Positions 25,529-34,341 of a stretch of 62,101 nucleotides of DNA are shown here, one piece after another. How positions within the stretch are numbered: position 1 is the first letter of the stretch; every line of letters starts with the position of its first letter. The notes under the pieces are model-generated. The model worked only from the letters and a program-made list of their open reading frames with translations, was not told the DNA's origin and did no database searches. Both the position numbers and the translations under genes were made by a program. The DNA comes from Lentzea cavernae (lineage in GTDB: Bacteria > Actinomycetota > Actinomycetes > Mycobacteriales > Pseudonocardiaceae), in the NCBI RefSeq assembly GCF_014653695.1, contig NZ_BNAR01000031.1, forward strand, positions 1 to 62,101. The letters run 5' to 3'.

Positions 25529-26821
25529 ATGATCAAAAAAGTGGTAGGCGCTTCGCTCATCGGAACAACTGTCGAGTGGTACGACTTCTTCCTCTACGGC
25601 TCGGCAGCCGCTCTGGTGTTCAACAAGCTGTTCTTCCCGACGGCGGACCCGTTGAACGGCACGCTGCTCGCGTTCACCACCTACGCGATCGGCTTCCTCG
25701 CCCGTCCGCTCGGCGGTGTGGTCTTCGGCCACTTCGGCGATCGCCTGGGGCGCAAGAAGTTGCTGGTGCTGTCGTTGCTGCTGATGGGTGGCGCGACGAT
25801 GCTGATGGGCGTGCTGCCGACCTACGCGTCGGTGGGCGTCCTGGCGCCCATCCTGCTGACGTTCCTGCGGCTGGTGCAGGGCTTCGCGCTCGGCGGCGAG
25901 TGGGGCGGGGCTGTGCTGATCGTCTCCGAGCACGGTGACGCGAAACGGCGGGGGTTCTGGGCGTCGTGGCCGCAGGCCGGTGTGCCGTGCGGGAACCTGC
26001 TGGCGACGGGTGTCCTGGCGATCCTGGCGGCCGTGCAGTCGGACGAGGACTTCCTCGCGTGGGGCTGGCGCATCCCGTTCCTGCTCTCCGGTGTGCTCGT
26101 CGTGATCGGGCTGTGGATCCGGCTGACGGTGTCCGAGTCGCCGATCTTCCTGGCGGCGCAGGAGAAGCGCGCGAAGGAGCCCGTGCAGGAGAAGGCGCCC
26201 GTGCTCGAGCTGCTCAAGCACAACTGGCGCGAGGTGCTGATCGCGATGGGCGCCCGGTTCGCCGAGAACGTGTCGTACTACGTGATCACGGCGTTCATCC
26301 TCGTCTACGTGGTGACCGGGCTCGGGCTCTCGAAGTCGGTGGGGCTCAACGCGGTGCTCATCGCCTCGGCCGTGCACCTCGTCACGATCCCGGTGTGGGG
26401 TCATCTGTCCGACAAGTTCGGGCGGCGGTCCATCTACCTCGTCGGCGCCGTCGGCATGGGCGTCTGGATCTTCGCGTTCTTCGCGTTGCTCGACACGAAG
26501 GACCCGGTGCTGATCACGCTGGCGACGACGATCGGGCTGGTGCTGCACGGCGCGATGTACGGGCCGCAGGCGGCGTTCTTCTCGGAGCTGTTCGGGACGC
26601 GGGTGAGGTACTCGGGCGCGTCGGTCGGCTACCAGCTGGCGTCCATCGCGGCGGGCGCGCTGGCCCCGCTGATCGCGACGGCGTTGCTCAAGGCGTACGG
26701 GGCCTCGCTGCCCATCTCGATCTACGTGGTGATCACGTGCGTGATCACGGTGGTCGCGATCGTGCTGGCGAAGGAGACCCGTGGTGCGGATCTGGAGGAT
26801 CGTGACAGGGTTGGGGTGTGA
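25529..26821 (+). CDS. MHS family metabolite:H+ symporter (MFS)
   Basis: The ATG at 25529, preceded by TGAGGAG, gives 430 residues and 12 predicted membrane helices. GTTVEWYDFFLYGSAAALVF and RPLGGVVFGHFGDRLGRKK (the MFS loop 2-3 motif) place it in the metabolite:H+ symporter group that takes up organic acids and betaines. It begins 10 bases after the dehydrogenase stop and overlaps the regulator start by four bases (GTGA). Context suggests uptake of 3-hydroxybutyrate or a related carboxylate. Confidence 0.9.
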   Translation: MIKKVVGASLIGTTVEWYDFFLYGSAAALVFNKLFFPTADPLNGTLLAFTTYAIGFLARPLGGVVFGHFGDRLGRKKLLVLSLLLMGGATMLMGVLPTYASVGVLAPILLTFLRLVQGFALGGEWGGAVLIVSEHGDAKRRGFWASWPQAGVPCGNLLATGVLAILAAVQSDEDFLAWGWRIPFLLSGVLVVIGLWIRLTVSESPIFLAAQEKRAKEPVQEKAPVLELLKHNWREVLIAMGARFAENVSYYVITAFILVYVVTGLGLSKSVGLNAVLIASAVHLVTIPVWGHLSDKFGRRSIYLVGAVGMGVWIFAFFALLDTKDPVLITLATTIGLVLHGAMYGPQAAFFSELFGTRVRYSGASVGYQLASIAAGALAPLIATALLKAYGASLPISIYVVITCVITVVAIVLAKETRGADLEDRDRVGV

Positions 26822-28365
26822 CACGACGGCGTGAGGCCGAACTGGCGGCGTTGTTCGAGACCGCGTCCGAGCTCGCGGGCATGCGCGAGCTGGACGCGGT
26901 TCTCCGCTCGATCGTGCGCAGAGCGCGGACGCTGCTCGGGACGGACGTCTCGTACCTGTCGATGAACGACCCGGCCGGCACCTACATGAGGGTGACGGAC
27001 GGGTCGTTCTCGCCGTTGTTCCAGAAGGTCCGGCTGGGACTGGGCGAAGGTCTCGGCGGACTGGTCGCGCAGACCGCCCGCCCGTACGCCACCCCCGACT
27101 ACTTCGCGGACGCCCGGTTCAACCACACGAGGCCGATCGACTCCGCGGTGCGGGACGAGGGCCTGGCGGCGATCCTGGGCGTGCCGCTCAAGCTCGACTC
27201 GAAGGTCATCGGCGTGCTGTACGCGGCCGACCGCACCTCGCGGGAGTTCCCGCCCGAGGAGGTCGCGCTGCTGCAGTCGCTGGCCGACCACGCGGCCATC
27301 GCGATCGACACGGCGTCGTTGTTCGCGACGATCCAGTCGCACAACGAGGCCATGAAACGGGCCGAGGAGGCGCACGACAGGCTCACGGACCTGGTGCTGC
27401 GCGGCGGATCCTCGGCCGAGGTCGCCGCGGCGGTGGGGGAGTTGCTCGGCGGGCCGGTCGACGTGTTCGACGTCGTGCCTCCTGCCGCGGTGCGGGCCAA
27501 CGGGCGGGCCGTGCGGCTCGGTGACGTCTGGGTGTGCGCGGTGCTGGCGGGCTCGGAGCTGCTGGGCGGGATCGCGTTGTCCGGGCGTCCCGACCTGACC
27601 GACGCGGACGTGCGGGTGTTCGAGCGGTCGGCGGCGGTGACGGCGTTGCTGTTGCTGCTGCGCCGGACCGTGGCCGAGGCGGAGAACAAGGTCCGCGGCG
27701 AGCTGATCACCGACATCCTGGACGGGCGCGACGCCGCCGGGCTGCTCGCGCGGGCGCGCCGGGTCGGGGTCGAGCTCACCGATCCGCACGTGGTGCTGGT
27801 GGCGGACGGCAACCTCTCCGGCGCGACGCACTACGCGTCAGTCCACAGAGGACTGGCCGGGTCGCGCGGCCGGGACGTCGTGCTGGCGTTGCCCTCGGTG
27901 TCCACGCACGTCGCACGTGAGGTGGCCAAGGCCCTGGACGCGACGGTCGGTGCGTGCGGGCCGGTCACGGGACCGGCGGCGATCGCGACGGCCTACGAGG
28001 AGGCGCGGCGGTGCCTGACGGCGTTGCGGCAGCTGGGCCGGGACAAGGACGCCGCGACGATGGACGACCTCGGGTTCGTCGGCGTGCTGCTGGGAGATCG
28101 GGCGAACGTCTCCGGCTACGTGCGGTCGGTGCTCGGGCCGGTGCTCGACTACGACACCGAGCGCGGCACGGACCTGGTGCACACGCTGGAGGTCTACTTC
28201 CGCTGCGGCGCGAACCTCAGCCGTGCCAAGGCGGAGCTGCACCTCCACGTCAACACGGTCACGCAACGACTCGACCGGGTCACGTCGCTGCTCGGCGACT
28301 GGCAGTCGCCGGACCGCGTGCTGGAGGTGCAGCTCGCCCTGCGCCTACTTCGCCTGCAGGGCTGA
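26818..28365 (+). CDS. GAF domain PucR/CdaR-type transcriptional regulator
   Basis: The 515-residue protein has an N-terminal GAF domain (about 20-180, with LLGTDVSYLSMNDP and LGVPLKLDSKVIGVLYAADR) and a central linker region. The C-terminal PucR helix-turn-helix ends with CGANLSRAKAELHLHVNTVTQRLDRV. It starts on the GTGA that ends the symporter gene, so it is translationally coupled and probably regulates its own operon, sensing a small metabolite through GAF. It converges on the APC permease gene with 21 bases of overlap. Confidence 0.88.
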   Translation: MTRRREAELAALFETASELAGMRELDAVLRSIVRRARTLLGTDVSYLSMNDPAGTYMRVTDGSFSPLFQKVRLGLGEGLGGLVAQTARPYATPDYFADARFNHTRPIDSAVRDEGLAAILGVPLKLDSKVIGVLYAADRTSREFPPEEVALLQSLADHAAIAIDTASLFATIQSHNEAMKRAEEAHDRLTDLVLRGGSSAEVAAAVGELLGGPVDVFDVVPPAAVRANGRAVRLGDVWVCAVLAGSELLGGIALSGRPDLTDADVRVFERSAAVTALLLLLRRTVAEAENKVRGELITDILDGRDAAGLLARARRVGVELTDPHVVLVADGNLSGATHYASVHRGLAGSRGRDVVLALPSVSTHVAREVAKALDATVGACGPVTGPAAIATAYEEARRCLTALRQLGRDKDAATMDDLGFVGVLLGDRANVSGYVRSVLGPVLDYDTERGTDLVHTLEVYFRCGANLSRAKAELHLHVNTVTQRLDRVTSLLGDWQSPDRVLEVQLALRLLRLQG

Positions 28366-29811
28366 GTCCGGCACGGCGTCGCCGGCGGCCGCGTCGGAGT
28401 TGCCGAACGGCTTGGCGATCACCATGTACACCAGGCCGATGCCGACCACGAGCACACCGGACAGGATGACGATGTAGTTGTCGTACCAGGGCGCGTCCGG
28501 GGTCCTGGGCCACACCATGTTCACCATCGCCGCCACGCCGTACGCGAGCGCCAGCACGTTGACGACCAGGCCCCACCGGCCGAGCGTGAACTCACCCGAG
28601 GGCGTCCAGCCCTTGAGCCTCGCCCGCAGCGCCGCGAACACGACCATCTGGAAGCCCAGGTAGATGCCGAGCGTCGCGAACGAGACGATCTTGTCCAGCG
28701 CGTTCGTGGACAGCATCGACGCGATCACGATGACCGCCGGGACGACACCGGCGAGCGCCAGCGCGTACGGCGGGATGTGGCGCTTCTTGTTGAACTTCGC
28801 CAGCGCCCTGTGCCCGAACACCATCTTGTCGCGCGCGTAGGAGTACGTCAGCCGGGAAGCCGCCGCCTGCAACGACATCGTGCAGGACAGGAACGAGATC
28901 AGCACGACCGCGATCACGATCTTGTAGCCGACCGGGCCGAACGCGGTGGTGAGGACGTTGGTGACCGGGTCGGCGTCCTCGCCGCTGATGACCTTGCCGA
29001 AGTCCGGCACCGCCAGCAGCAGCGACAGGCACGCGAACGTGGCCGCCGCGCCGCCGATGTAGATGGTGCGGCGCATGGCCTTCGGGATGACGCGGCCGGG
29101 ATCCTTGACCTCCTCCGCGGTGTCCCCGCACGCCTCGAAGCCGTAGTACTGGTACAGGCCGATGATGCCCGCCGCGAAGAACGCCGGCAGGTAGCTGCCG
29201 GAGCCCTCCGCGCCGAAGCTGTCGAACAGCACGCCCAGGCCGTGCACGCGGTTGTCGACGAGCAGCCAGATGCCGACCACCAGCGCACCGATGATCTCCG
29301 CGGCGAACCCGAAGATCGCGGCCCACGACAGCACCTTGGTGCCGGCGTAGTTGATCAGGGTCGAGACCACGATGATCGCGATCGCGCACAGCACGGTGTT
29401 GCCGACGTTGGCCGTGTAGCCGAGCAGCGTCGCCAGGTAGGGGCCGGCGCCGTAACTGACGGACGCGATGGTGACCAGCAGGGCGATCATGTAGACCCAG
29501 CCGGTCATCCACGCCCAGCGCTTGCCCCACAACCGGCGTGCCCAGGGGTACACGCCGCCCGCGACCGGGTACTGCGCCACGAGCTCGCCGAAGATCAGCG
29601 CGACCAGGAACTGGCCGACGCCCGCGACGACGAAGCTCCAGATCATCGGCGGGCCGCCCAGGGCGAGGGCGACGCCGAACAACGTGTACGTGCTGACCAC
29701 GGGGGAGAGGTAGGTGAAGCCCAGCGAGAAGTTCGCCCAGGGGCTCATGTCCCGCTTGAACTCCGAGGTGTACCCCAGGTCCTTGAGGCGGTCCTCTGCG
29801 GTCGCCGTCAT
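28345..29811 (-). CDS. APC family amino acid/amine permease
   Basis: The 488-residue integral membrane protein has about 12 helices. The first contains SPWANFSLGFTYLSPVVSTYTLFG, resembling APC-superfamily transporters of the BAT1/GABA-permease type, and GFEACGDTAEEVKDPGRVIPKA is the diagnostic loop. It lies two bases after the choline-oxidase-like gene and is last in the five-gene leftward arm. That position implies uptake of choline, a betaine or another quaternary or methylated amine; APC permeases for choline and GABA are known. Confidence 0.88.
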   Translation of the reverse strand: MTATAEDRLKDLGYTSEFKRDMSPWANFSLGFTYLSPVVSTYTLFGVALALGGPPMIWSFVVAGVGQFLVALIFGELVAQYPVAGGVYPWARRLWGKRWAWMTGWVYMIALLVTIASVSYGAGPYLATLLGYTANVGNTVLCAIAIIVVSTLINYAGTKVLSWAAIFGFAAEIIGALVVGIWLLVDNRVHGLGVLFDSFGAEGSGSYLPAFFAAGIIGLYQYYGFEACGDTAEEVKDPGRVIPKAMRRTIYIGGAAATFACLSLLLAVPDFGKVISGEDADPVTNVLTTAFGPVGYKIVIAVVLISFLSCTMSLQAAASRLTYSYARDKMVFGHRALAKFNKKRHIPPYALALAGVVPAVIVIASMLSTNALDKIVSFATLGIYLGFQMVVFAALRARLKGWTPSGEFTLGRWGLVVNVLALAYGVAAMVNMVWPRTPDAPWYDNYIVILSGVLVVGIGLVYMVIAKPFGNSDAAAGDAVPDSALQAK

Positions 29812-29813
29812 CC

Positions 29814-31283
29814 TCAGGCCCCCTTGATCAGGTCGGCGGCGCGTTCTCCGATCATGAGCACCGTGACCATCGGGTTCACGGTGGGCATGGTGGGGAACAC
29901 GGACGCGTCGACGACGCGGAGGCCTTCGAGTCCGATGACCTTGAGATCACCGTCCACAACGGACCCGATGGCGCACGTGCCGGCCGGGTGGTAGACGGTG
30001 TGGGCCGCCTTGCGGCCGTACTCGGAGAGCGCCTCGTCGCTGGTGACGTCCGGACCAGGCGCGATCTCCCGCTTGAGCCACGACTTCAGCGGCTCCTGCT
30101 CGGCGATCTCGCGCGCGATCCGGAAACCGTCGACCAGAGTCTGCTCGTCGTAGCCGTCGGGGTCGGTGAAGTACCCGAAGTCGAGCGCGGGCTTCTCGGC
30201 GGGATCGCTGGACTTCAGCCACAGCCTGCCCTTGCTGTGCGGCCTGGGGATGTTCGGCGTCATGCAGACCCCGTGCTCCACCTTCGGGTAGCCGAGGCGT
30301 TCCGTGTTGGTGGTGAACGGGATCTGGTAGAAGTGGAACATCAGGTCCGGCCGCGGGTCGGAGGAGTCGCGCCGGACGAACAGACCGGCGTCGGAGTCCA
30401 TCACCGAGTTCTCCGGCAACGGTTTCGTGGTCTCCCAGACGATGACCGACTCCGGGTGGTCGAGCAGGTTCTCGCCGACACCCGGCAGGTCGTGCTTCGG
30501 TTCGATGCCGATGCTGCTCAGGTGCTCGGCGTCGCCGACGCCCGAGAGCATCAGCAGCCGGGGCGTGTCGATCGCGCCCGCGCAGAGCAGGACCTCCTTG
30601 TTCGCCTCGACGTAGCCCTTGTCGGTGTGCACGCCGATCGCGCGGTCGCCGTCGAACTCGATCCTGCTCGTCCACGTGTTGAGGAGCAGCGTCAGGTTCT
30701 TGCGCTCCAAGATCGGGTGCACGTAGGCCGTGGACGCCGACGAACGCTGGTTGTTCTTCTCCGGGTGGTAGGCGATGGAGAAGAAGCCGACGCCGTCCTG
30801 GAAGGGGGCCGCGTTGAAGTCGTCGATCTCCGGGACGCCGACGGCCTCCTTGGCGGAGACCACGAAGTCCTCGGCGATCGGGTTCCGGTCCTTGTCCACC
30901 ACCGGGATGATGTTGAGCTGGACCTTGTCGTAGTACGGGCCGACCGCGTCCCACGTCCAGCCGTGGCCCCAGCCGTCGAGGTCCTGCGGCAGCGGCTGGA
31001 AGCAGATCAGCGTGTTGTGGCTGGAACACCCGCCGAGCACCTTGGCCCGGCTGTGCCGGATGTGCGAGTTGCCGCGCGGCTGCTCGACCGTCGGGTAGTC
31101 GTAGTCGTACTCGGTCTCGAGCAGGTTGATCCAGTTGCGCAGGTTCAGGATCTTCTCGTCACCGACGTCGGACGGACCGCCCTCGACGACCGCGACCGTG
31201 ACGGAGGGGTCCTCGGTCAGCCGGGCGGCGAGCACGCACCCCGCCGTGCCGCCGCCGACGATCACGTAGTCGTACGCGGTCAC
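29814..31283 (-). CDS. GMC oxidoreductase, choline oxidase/dehydrogenase-like
   Basis: The GTG at 31283 gives 489 residues. GGGTAGCVLAARL is the ADP-binding fold. GGCSSHNTLICF carries His 89, matching the histidine that covalently binds FAD in Arthrobacter choline oxidase. The C-terminal HTVYHPAGT (catalytic His) and TVNPMVTVLMIGERAADLI (Asn) complete the GMC active site. Overall similarity to choline oxidase is visible along the whole length. It should oxidise choline to betaine aldehyde and possibly on to betaine. Whether the acceptor is oxygen or the membrane chain is uncertain. The start overlaps the stop of the upstream aldehyde dehydrogenase by GTGA. Confidence 0.87.
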   Translation of the reverse strand: MTAYDYVIVGGGTAGCVLAARLTEDPSVTVAVVEGGPSDVGDEKILNLRNWINLLETEYDYDYPTVEQPRGNSHIRHSRAKVLGGCSSHNTLICFQPLPQDLDGWGHGWTWDAVGPYYDKVQLNIIPVVDKDRNPIAEDFVVSAKEAVGVPEIDDFNAAPFQDGVGFFSIAYHPEKNNQRSSASTAYVHPILERKNLTLLLNTWTSRIEFDGDRAIGVHTDKGYVEANKEVLLCAGAIDTPRLLMLSGVGDAEHLSSIGIEPKHDLPGVGENLLDHPESVIVWETTKPLPENSVMDSDAGLFVRRDSSDPRPDLMFHFYQIPFTTNTERLGYPKVEHGVCMTPNIPRPHSKGRLWLKSSDPAEKPALDFGYFTDPDGYDEQTLVDGFRIAREIAEQEPLKSWLKREIAPGPDVTSDEALSEYGRKAAHTVYHPAGTCAIGSVVDGDLKVIGLEGLRVVDASVFPTMPTVNPMVTVLMIGERAADLIKGA

Positions 31284-32719
31284 TTCGAGTCCCTTCGCGC
31301 GAACCAGTTCTGGGCTTGTGGCTTGAGGTTCTGGTACACGTGCTTGGGTTCGGTGTACTCGTGCAGCCCGGCGGTGCCGAGTTCGCGGCCGACGCCGGAG
31401 CGCTTGAACCCGCCCCACTCGGCCTGCGGCAGGTACGGGCCGAACTCGTTGACCCAGACCGTGCCGTGGCGGAGCTTCTTCGCGACGCGCTGCGCCTTCT
31501 CGAGGTCCTGGCTCCAGACGCCGCCCGCGAGGCCGTACTCGGTGTCGTTGCCGAGCCTGATCGCCTCGTCCTCGGTCTCGAACCGCTCGGCGGTGATGAT
31601 CGGGCCGAACGTCTCGTCCTGCACGAGCCTCATGTCCCTGGTGCAGTCCGCGTAGACGGTGGGGCGGAAGAAGAACCCGTTCTGCAACTCGGGTTCGTCG
31701 GGACGCTTGCCACCGGCCTTGAGGGTCGCGCCCTCCTGCCTCGCGATCTCGACGTAGCTCTCGACCTTCGCGCGGTGCTCGGCGCTCACCAGCGGTCCGG
31801 ACTCGGTGTCCTCGTCGAACCCGTTGCCCAGCTTGATGAGATCGGCCCGGCGCGCGACCTCGTCCACGAAGTCGGCGTAGACGCTGGAGTGCACGATGAG
31901 CCGCGTGCCCGACGAGCAGACCTGGCCGGCGTGGAAGAACGCGGCGGTGAGCGCGTAGTCGACGGCGACGTCGATGTCGGCGTCCGCGAAGACGATGTTC
32001 GGGTTCTTGCCGCCGAGTTCGAGGGCGACCTTCTTCACGGTCTTCGCCGCCGACGCCATGATCCGCTGACCGGTCGCGAGGCTGCCGGTGAACGAGATCA
32101 GGTCGACGTCGGGGTGCTCGGACAGCGGCGCGCCGACCTCGGGGCCCGTGCCGAGAACCAGGTTCGCGACGCCGTCGGGCAGTCCGGCCTCCGTGAGGAG
32201 CTCGAACAGCCTGATCGTCGTGAGCGGGGTGATCTCACTGGGCTTGGCCACCAGCGTGTTGCCCGCGAGCAGGGCCGGCGCGACCTTCCAGGACATCTGC
32301 AGCAGCGGGTAGTTCCACGGCGCGATCAGGCCGCAGACGCCGACGGGCTCGTAGTCGACGCGGCTGATGACGTCCTCGGGGACGCCCTGGACGATCTTCG
32401 GGTGCAGCAGACCGGCGAGGTTGCCGTAGTAGCGGAACACGGCGGCGACGTCGTCCACGTCGATGCGGCTCTCGACCAGGGTCTTGCCGGTGTCGAGCGT
32501 CTCGGTGCGGGCGATGTCCTCCTTGTCGCGCTCCAGGAGGTCGGCCACGTGGTTCAGCACGGCGGCGCGGTGCTCGGGACTGGCGTGCGGCCAGTCGCCG
32601 TGGTCGAAGGCGTTCCTGGCCTTCCCGATCGCGGCGATCGCCTGTTCGCGGGTTTGGTCCTCGATCTCGGTGAGAACACTCTGGTCGAACGGATTGATGA
32701 TCTGCCGCACCGGCGACAC
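31280..32719 (-). CDS. betB: Betaine-aldehyde dehydrogenase
   Basis: This 479-residue aldehyde dehydrogenase should oxidise betaine aldehyde to glycine betaine with NAD(P). Catalytic residues are visible: Asn 136 (APWNYPL), Glu 235 (ELGGKNPN) and Cys 268 (GQVCSSGTR). The C-terminus has GVGRELGTAGLHEYTEPKH, typical of the BADH branch. It is translationally coupled to the choline-oxidase-like gene downstream and has GGGAGG before its GTG start. Aminoaldehyde substrates remain possible. Confidence 0.88.
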   Translation of the reverse strand: MSPVRQIINPFDQSVLTEIEDQTREQAIAAIGKARNAFDHGDWPHASPEHRAAVLNHVADLLERDKEDIARTETLDTGKTLVESRIDVDDVAAVFRYYGNLAGLLHPKIVQGVPEDVISRVDYEPVGVCGLIAPWNYPLLQMSWKVAPALLAGNTLVAKPSEITPLTTIRLFELLTEAGLPDGVANLVLGTGPEVGAPLSEHPDVDLISFTGSLATGQRIMASAAKTVKKVALELGGKNPNIVFADADIDVAVDYALTAAFFHAGQVCSSGTRLIVHSSVYADFVDEVARRADLIKLGNGFDEDTESGPLVSAEHRAKVESYVEIARQEGATLKAGGKRPDEPELQNGFFFRPTVYADCTRDMRLVQDETFGPIITAERFETEDEAIRLGNDTEYGLAGGVWSQDLEKAQRVAKKLRHGTVWVNEFGPYLPQAEWGGFKRSGVGRELGTAGLHEYTEPKHVYQNLKPQAQNWFARRDSK

Positions 32720-32801
32720 GGGGGCCTCCCTGTTCGTCTGTCCACGAAGGACATCGGGGTGTAGCCGGTCGCCGGTGGCGGTAAACCGTGACGACCGTCT
32801 C

Positions 32802-33905
32802 CTACTTCAGGTTCCTGCGGAGCCTGGTGAAAAGCCGTGCGTTGCTCATGGCCACGATGCCCACGACGTCGTCCGGGTTCTCATCGTCTCGATAGGTCGC
32901 CACGAACTTCCTGTCCTCGATGGACCCATCTTCGACGCGAACGTCACGCGTCGCTCGTCCGATGAACTGAATTCGCACGCCGTACTGGTCGGACCAGACG
33001 TATCCGCCGCCGGTGTGCGTCGCGACGGTCTCGCCCGCGAGCAGGTTGCGGGTGGCGACCTGTGCCTGTTCGGTCGCCGACGTCCAGTGCTCGGCGCGGT
33101 GCCCGGCGCAGTTCGCGACGTCGCCGACCGCGACGATGTTCCTCACATTCGTCACGCCTCCCGCGTCGCACAGGACGCCGTTGTCGAGACGGACCGGCCC
33201 GCCGGCGAGCCAGTCCGTCGCCGGACGCGTGCCGATGCCCGCGACGACGACGTCGGCGTTGACTTGACGGCCGTCAGCGAGGTTGATCCCGCCGTCGACG
33301 TTGACTGAATCAACATTGATTCCTGTGATCAACGTTGATCCGTGGTCGCCGTGCAGATGTCCACATGCTGCACCCATCTCGGCGCCGAGGACGCGTGTGA
33401 GAGGCGTGGGGAGTGCCTCGACGACGGTGACGTCCTTGCCCAGAGCGCGCGCACTGGACGCGATCTCGGCACCGATGAACCCGGCGCCGATGACCCCGAC
33501 GTGCTGCGCGGCCCCGAACGCCTCGCGGAGCTTGATCGCGTCGTCCAGCGTGCGCAGGACGTGCGTGCCGGGGATCGTGCGCGGCAGGCCGCCGGTCGCG
33601 ATGACGATGCCGTCGGCCTCGACGACCGAGTCGTCGCTGAGCGAGATCTCCCGGGTGGAGAGCAGTCCGGTCGCCCGCACGCCGAGGCGCCACTGCGCGT
33701 CGAGCGCGTCGATGTCCTCCTGGTCCGCGAGCGGCACCGCCTCGACCTTGCCGAGGAGGAAGTCCTTCGAGAGAGGAGGCCGGTCATAGGGCAGGTGGAT
33801 CTCGTCGCCGATGACGACGAGCCGCCCGTCGAACCCTTGCTGGCGCAGTGCCTGCGCCGACCTCAGACCGGCCAGTGATGCACCGATGATCGCGATCGTC
33901 CTCAC
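32802..33905 (-). CDS. FAD-dependent ferredoxin reductase
   Basis: The 367-residue flavoprotein has two dinucleotide-binding folds (IIGASLAGLRSAQALR at the N-terminus for FAD, VGVIGAGFIGAEIAS near residue 140 for NAD) and VVAGIGTRP. IVAVGDVANC forms the second FAD contact. This is the class of reductases that feed Rieske oxygenases. It is translationally coupled (GTGA) to the Rieske ferredoxin gene just upstream, so the two probably form the electron-transfer chain for the Rieske oxygenase at 38776. It is slightly shorter than the usual 400 residues. Confidence 0.88.
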   Translation of the reverse strand: MRTIAIIGASLAGLRSAQALRQQGFDGRLVVIGDEIHLPYDRPPLSKDFLLGKVEAVPLADQEDIDALDAQWRLGVRATGLLSTREISLSDDSVVEADGIVIATGGLPRTIPGTHVLRTLDDAIKLREAFGAAQHVGVIGAGFIGAEIASSARALGKDVTVVEALPTPLTRVLGAEMGAACGHLHGDHGSTLITGINVDSVNVDGGINLADGRQVNADVVVAGIGTRPATDWLAGGPVRLDNGVLCDAGGVTNVRNIVAVGDVANCAGHRAEHWTSATEQAQVATRNLLAGETVATHTGGGYVWSDQYGVRIQFIGRATRDVRVEDGSIEDRKFVATYRDDENPDDVVGIVAMSNARLFTRLRRNLK

Positions 33906-34222
33906 GCCACGTCCTCGTTCACTTCGACATCGACATAGACCTCTCCATCATTCACAAGAACGGGATAGGTCCTCACGGCTCTTTTGGCGGGCAGACAAGT
34001 CGGCTCGCCGGTGCGAAGGTCGAAGGCGGCGGCGTGCAGCGGGCACTCGACGAAGCACCCCTCCAGCCAGCCCTCGCTCAGCGAGGCGTCCTGGTGGGTG
34101 CAGGTGTCGTCGATGGCGTAGACGACGCCATCGGCGTTGAAGACGGCTATCGGGGCGTGAGGGCCGACGATGCGAACCGCCTCCCCTGGGGGCAGGTCCA
34201 TGAGAGCGCAGGCGCGGATCAT
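33902..34222 (-). CDS. Rieske [2Fe-2S] ferredoxin
   Basis: The ATG at 34222, preceded by GGAGG, gives 106 residues. Cluster ligands are C41 and H43 (CTHQDASL) and C60 and H63 (CPLHAAAFD), spaced as in dioxygenase ferredoxins. The protein is soluble. It is the first gene of the leftward arm, divergent from the IclR regulator, and overlaps the reductase by GTGA. It should pass electrons from the reductase to the oxygenase encoded on the other arm. Confidence 0.92.
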   Translation of the reverse strand: MIRACALMDLPPGEAVRIVGPHAPIAVFNADGVVYAIDDTCTHQDASLSEGWLEGCFVECPLHAAAFDLRTGEPTCLPAKRAVRTYPVLVNDGEVYVDVEVNEDVA

Positions 34223-34233
34223 CGTCGGCCTCC

Positions 34234-34271
34234 GTTGCGTGACGCGACACACGTTCCGAATGACGCAACAC
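34234..34271. promoter_or_regulatory. Candidate IclR operator: direct repeats in the divergent region
   Basis: TGACGCGACAC (34240-34250) and TGACGCAACAC (34261-34271) are direct repeats spaced 21 bases, two helical turns, differing at one base. GTTGCGT (34234-34240) and ACGCAAC (34263-34269) also form an inverted pair. They lie between the ferredoxin and IclR starts. Confidence 0.5.
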
Positions 34272-34329
34272 AATGTCCGGCTCGGAAGACCCGCCGTCAA
34301 GAGTCCAGCAGGTTGTTTTGCCTGTCGAT

Positions 34330-34335
34330 TACTGT
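34330..34335 (+). promoter_or_regulatory. Candidate -10 box for a leaderless iclR transcript
   Basis: TACTGT fits TANNNT and ends six bases before the ATG at 34342, which lacks a ribosome site. No good -35 was seen. Confidence 0.4.
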
Positions 34336-34341
34336 TGCGCG

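Noticed and set aside
25472..26824. 450-codon minus-strand frame under the MHS symporter
   Set aside because: His/Arg/Gln/Asp-rich translation is typical of the reverse of a membrane protein gene.
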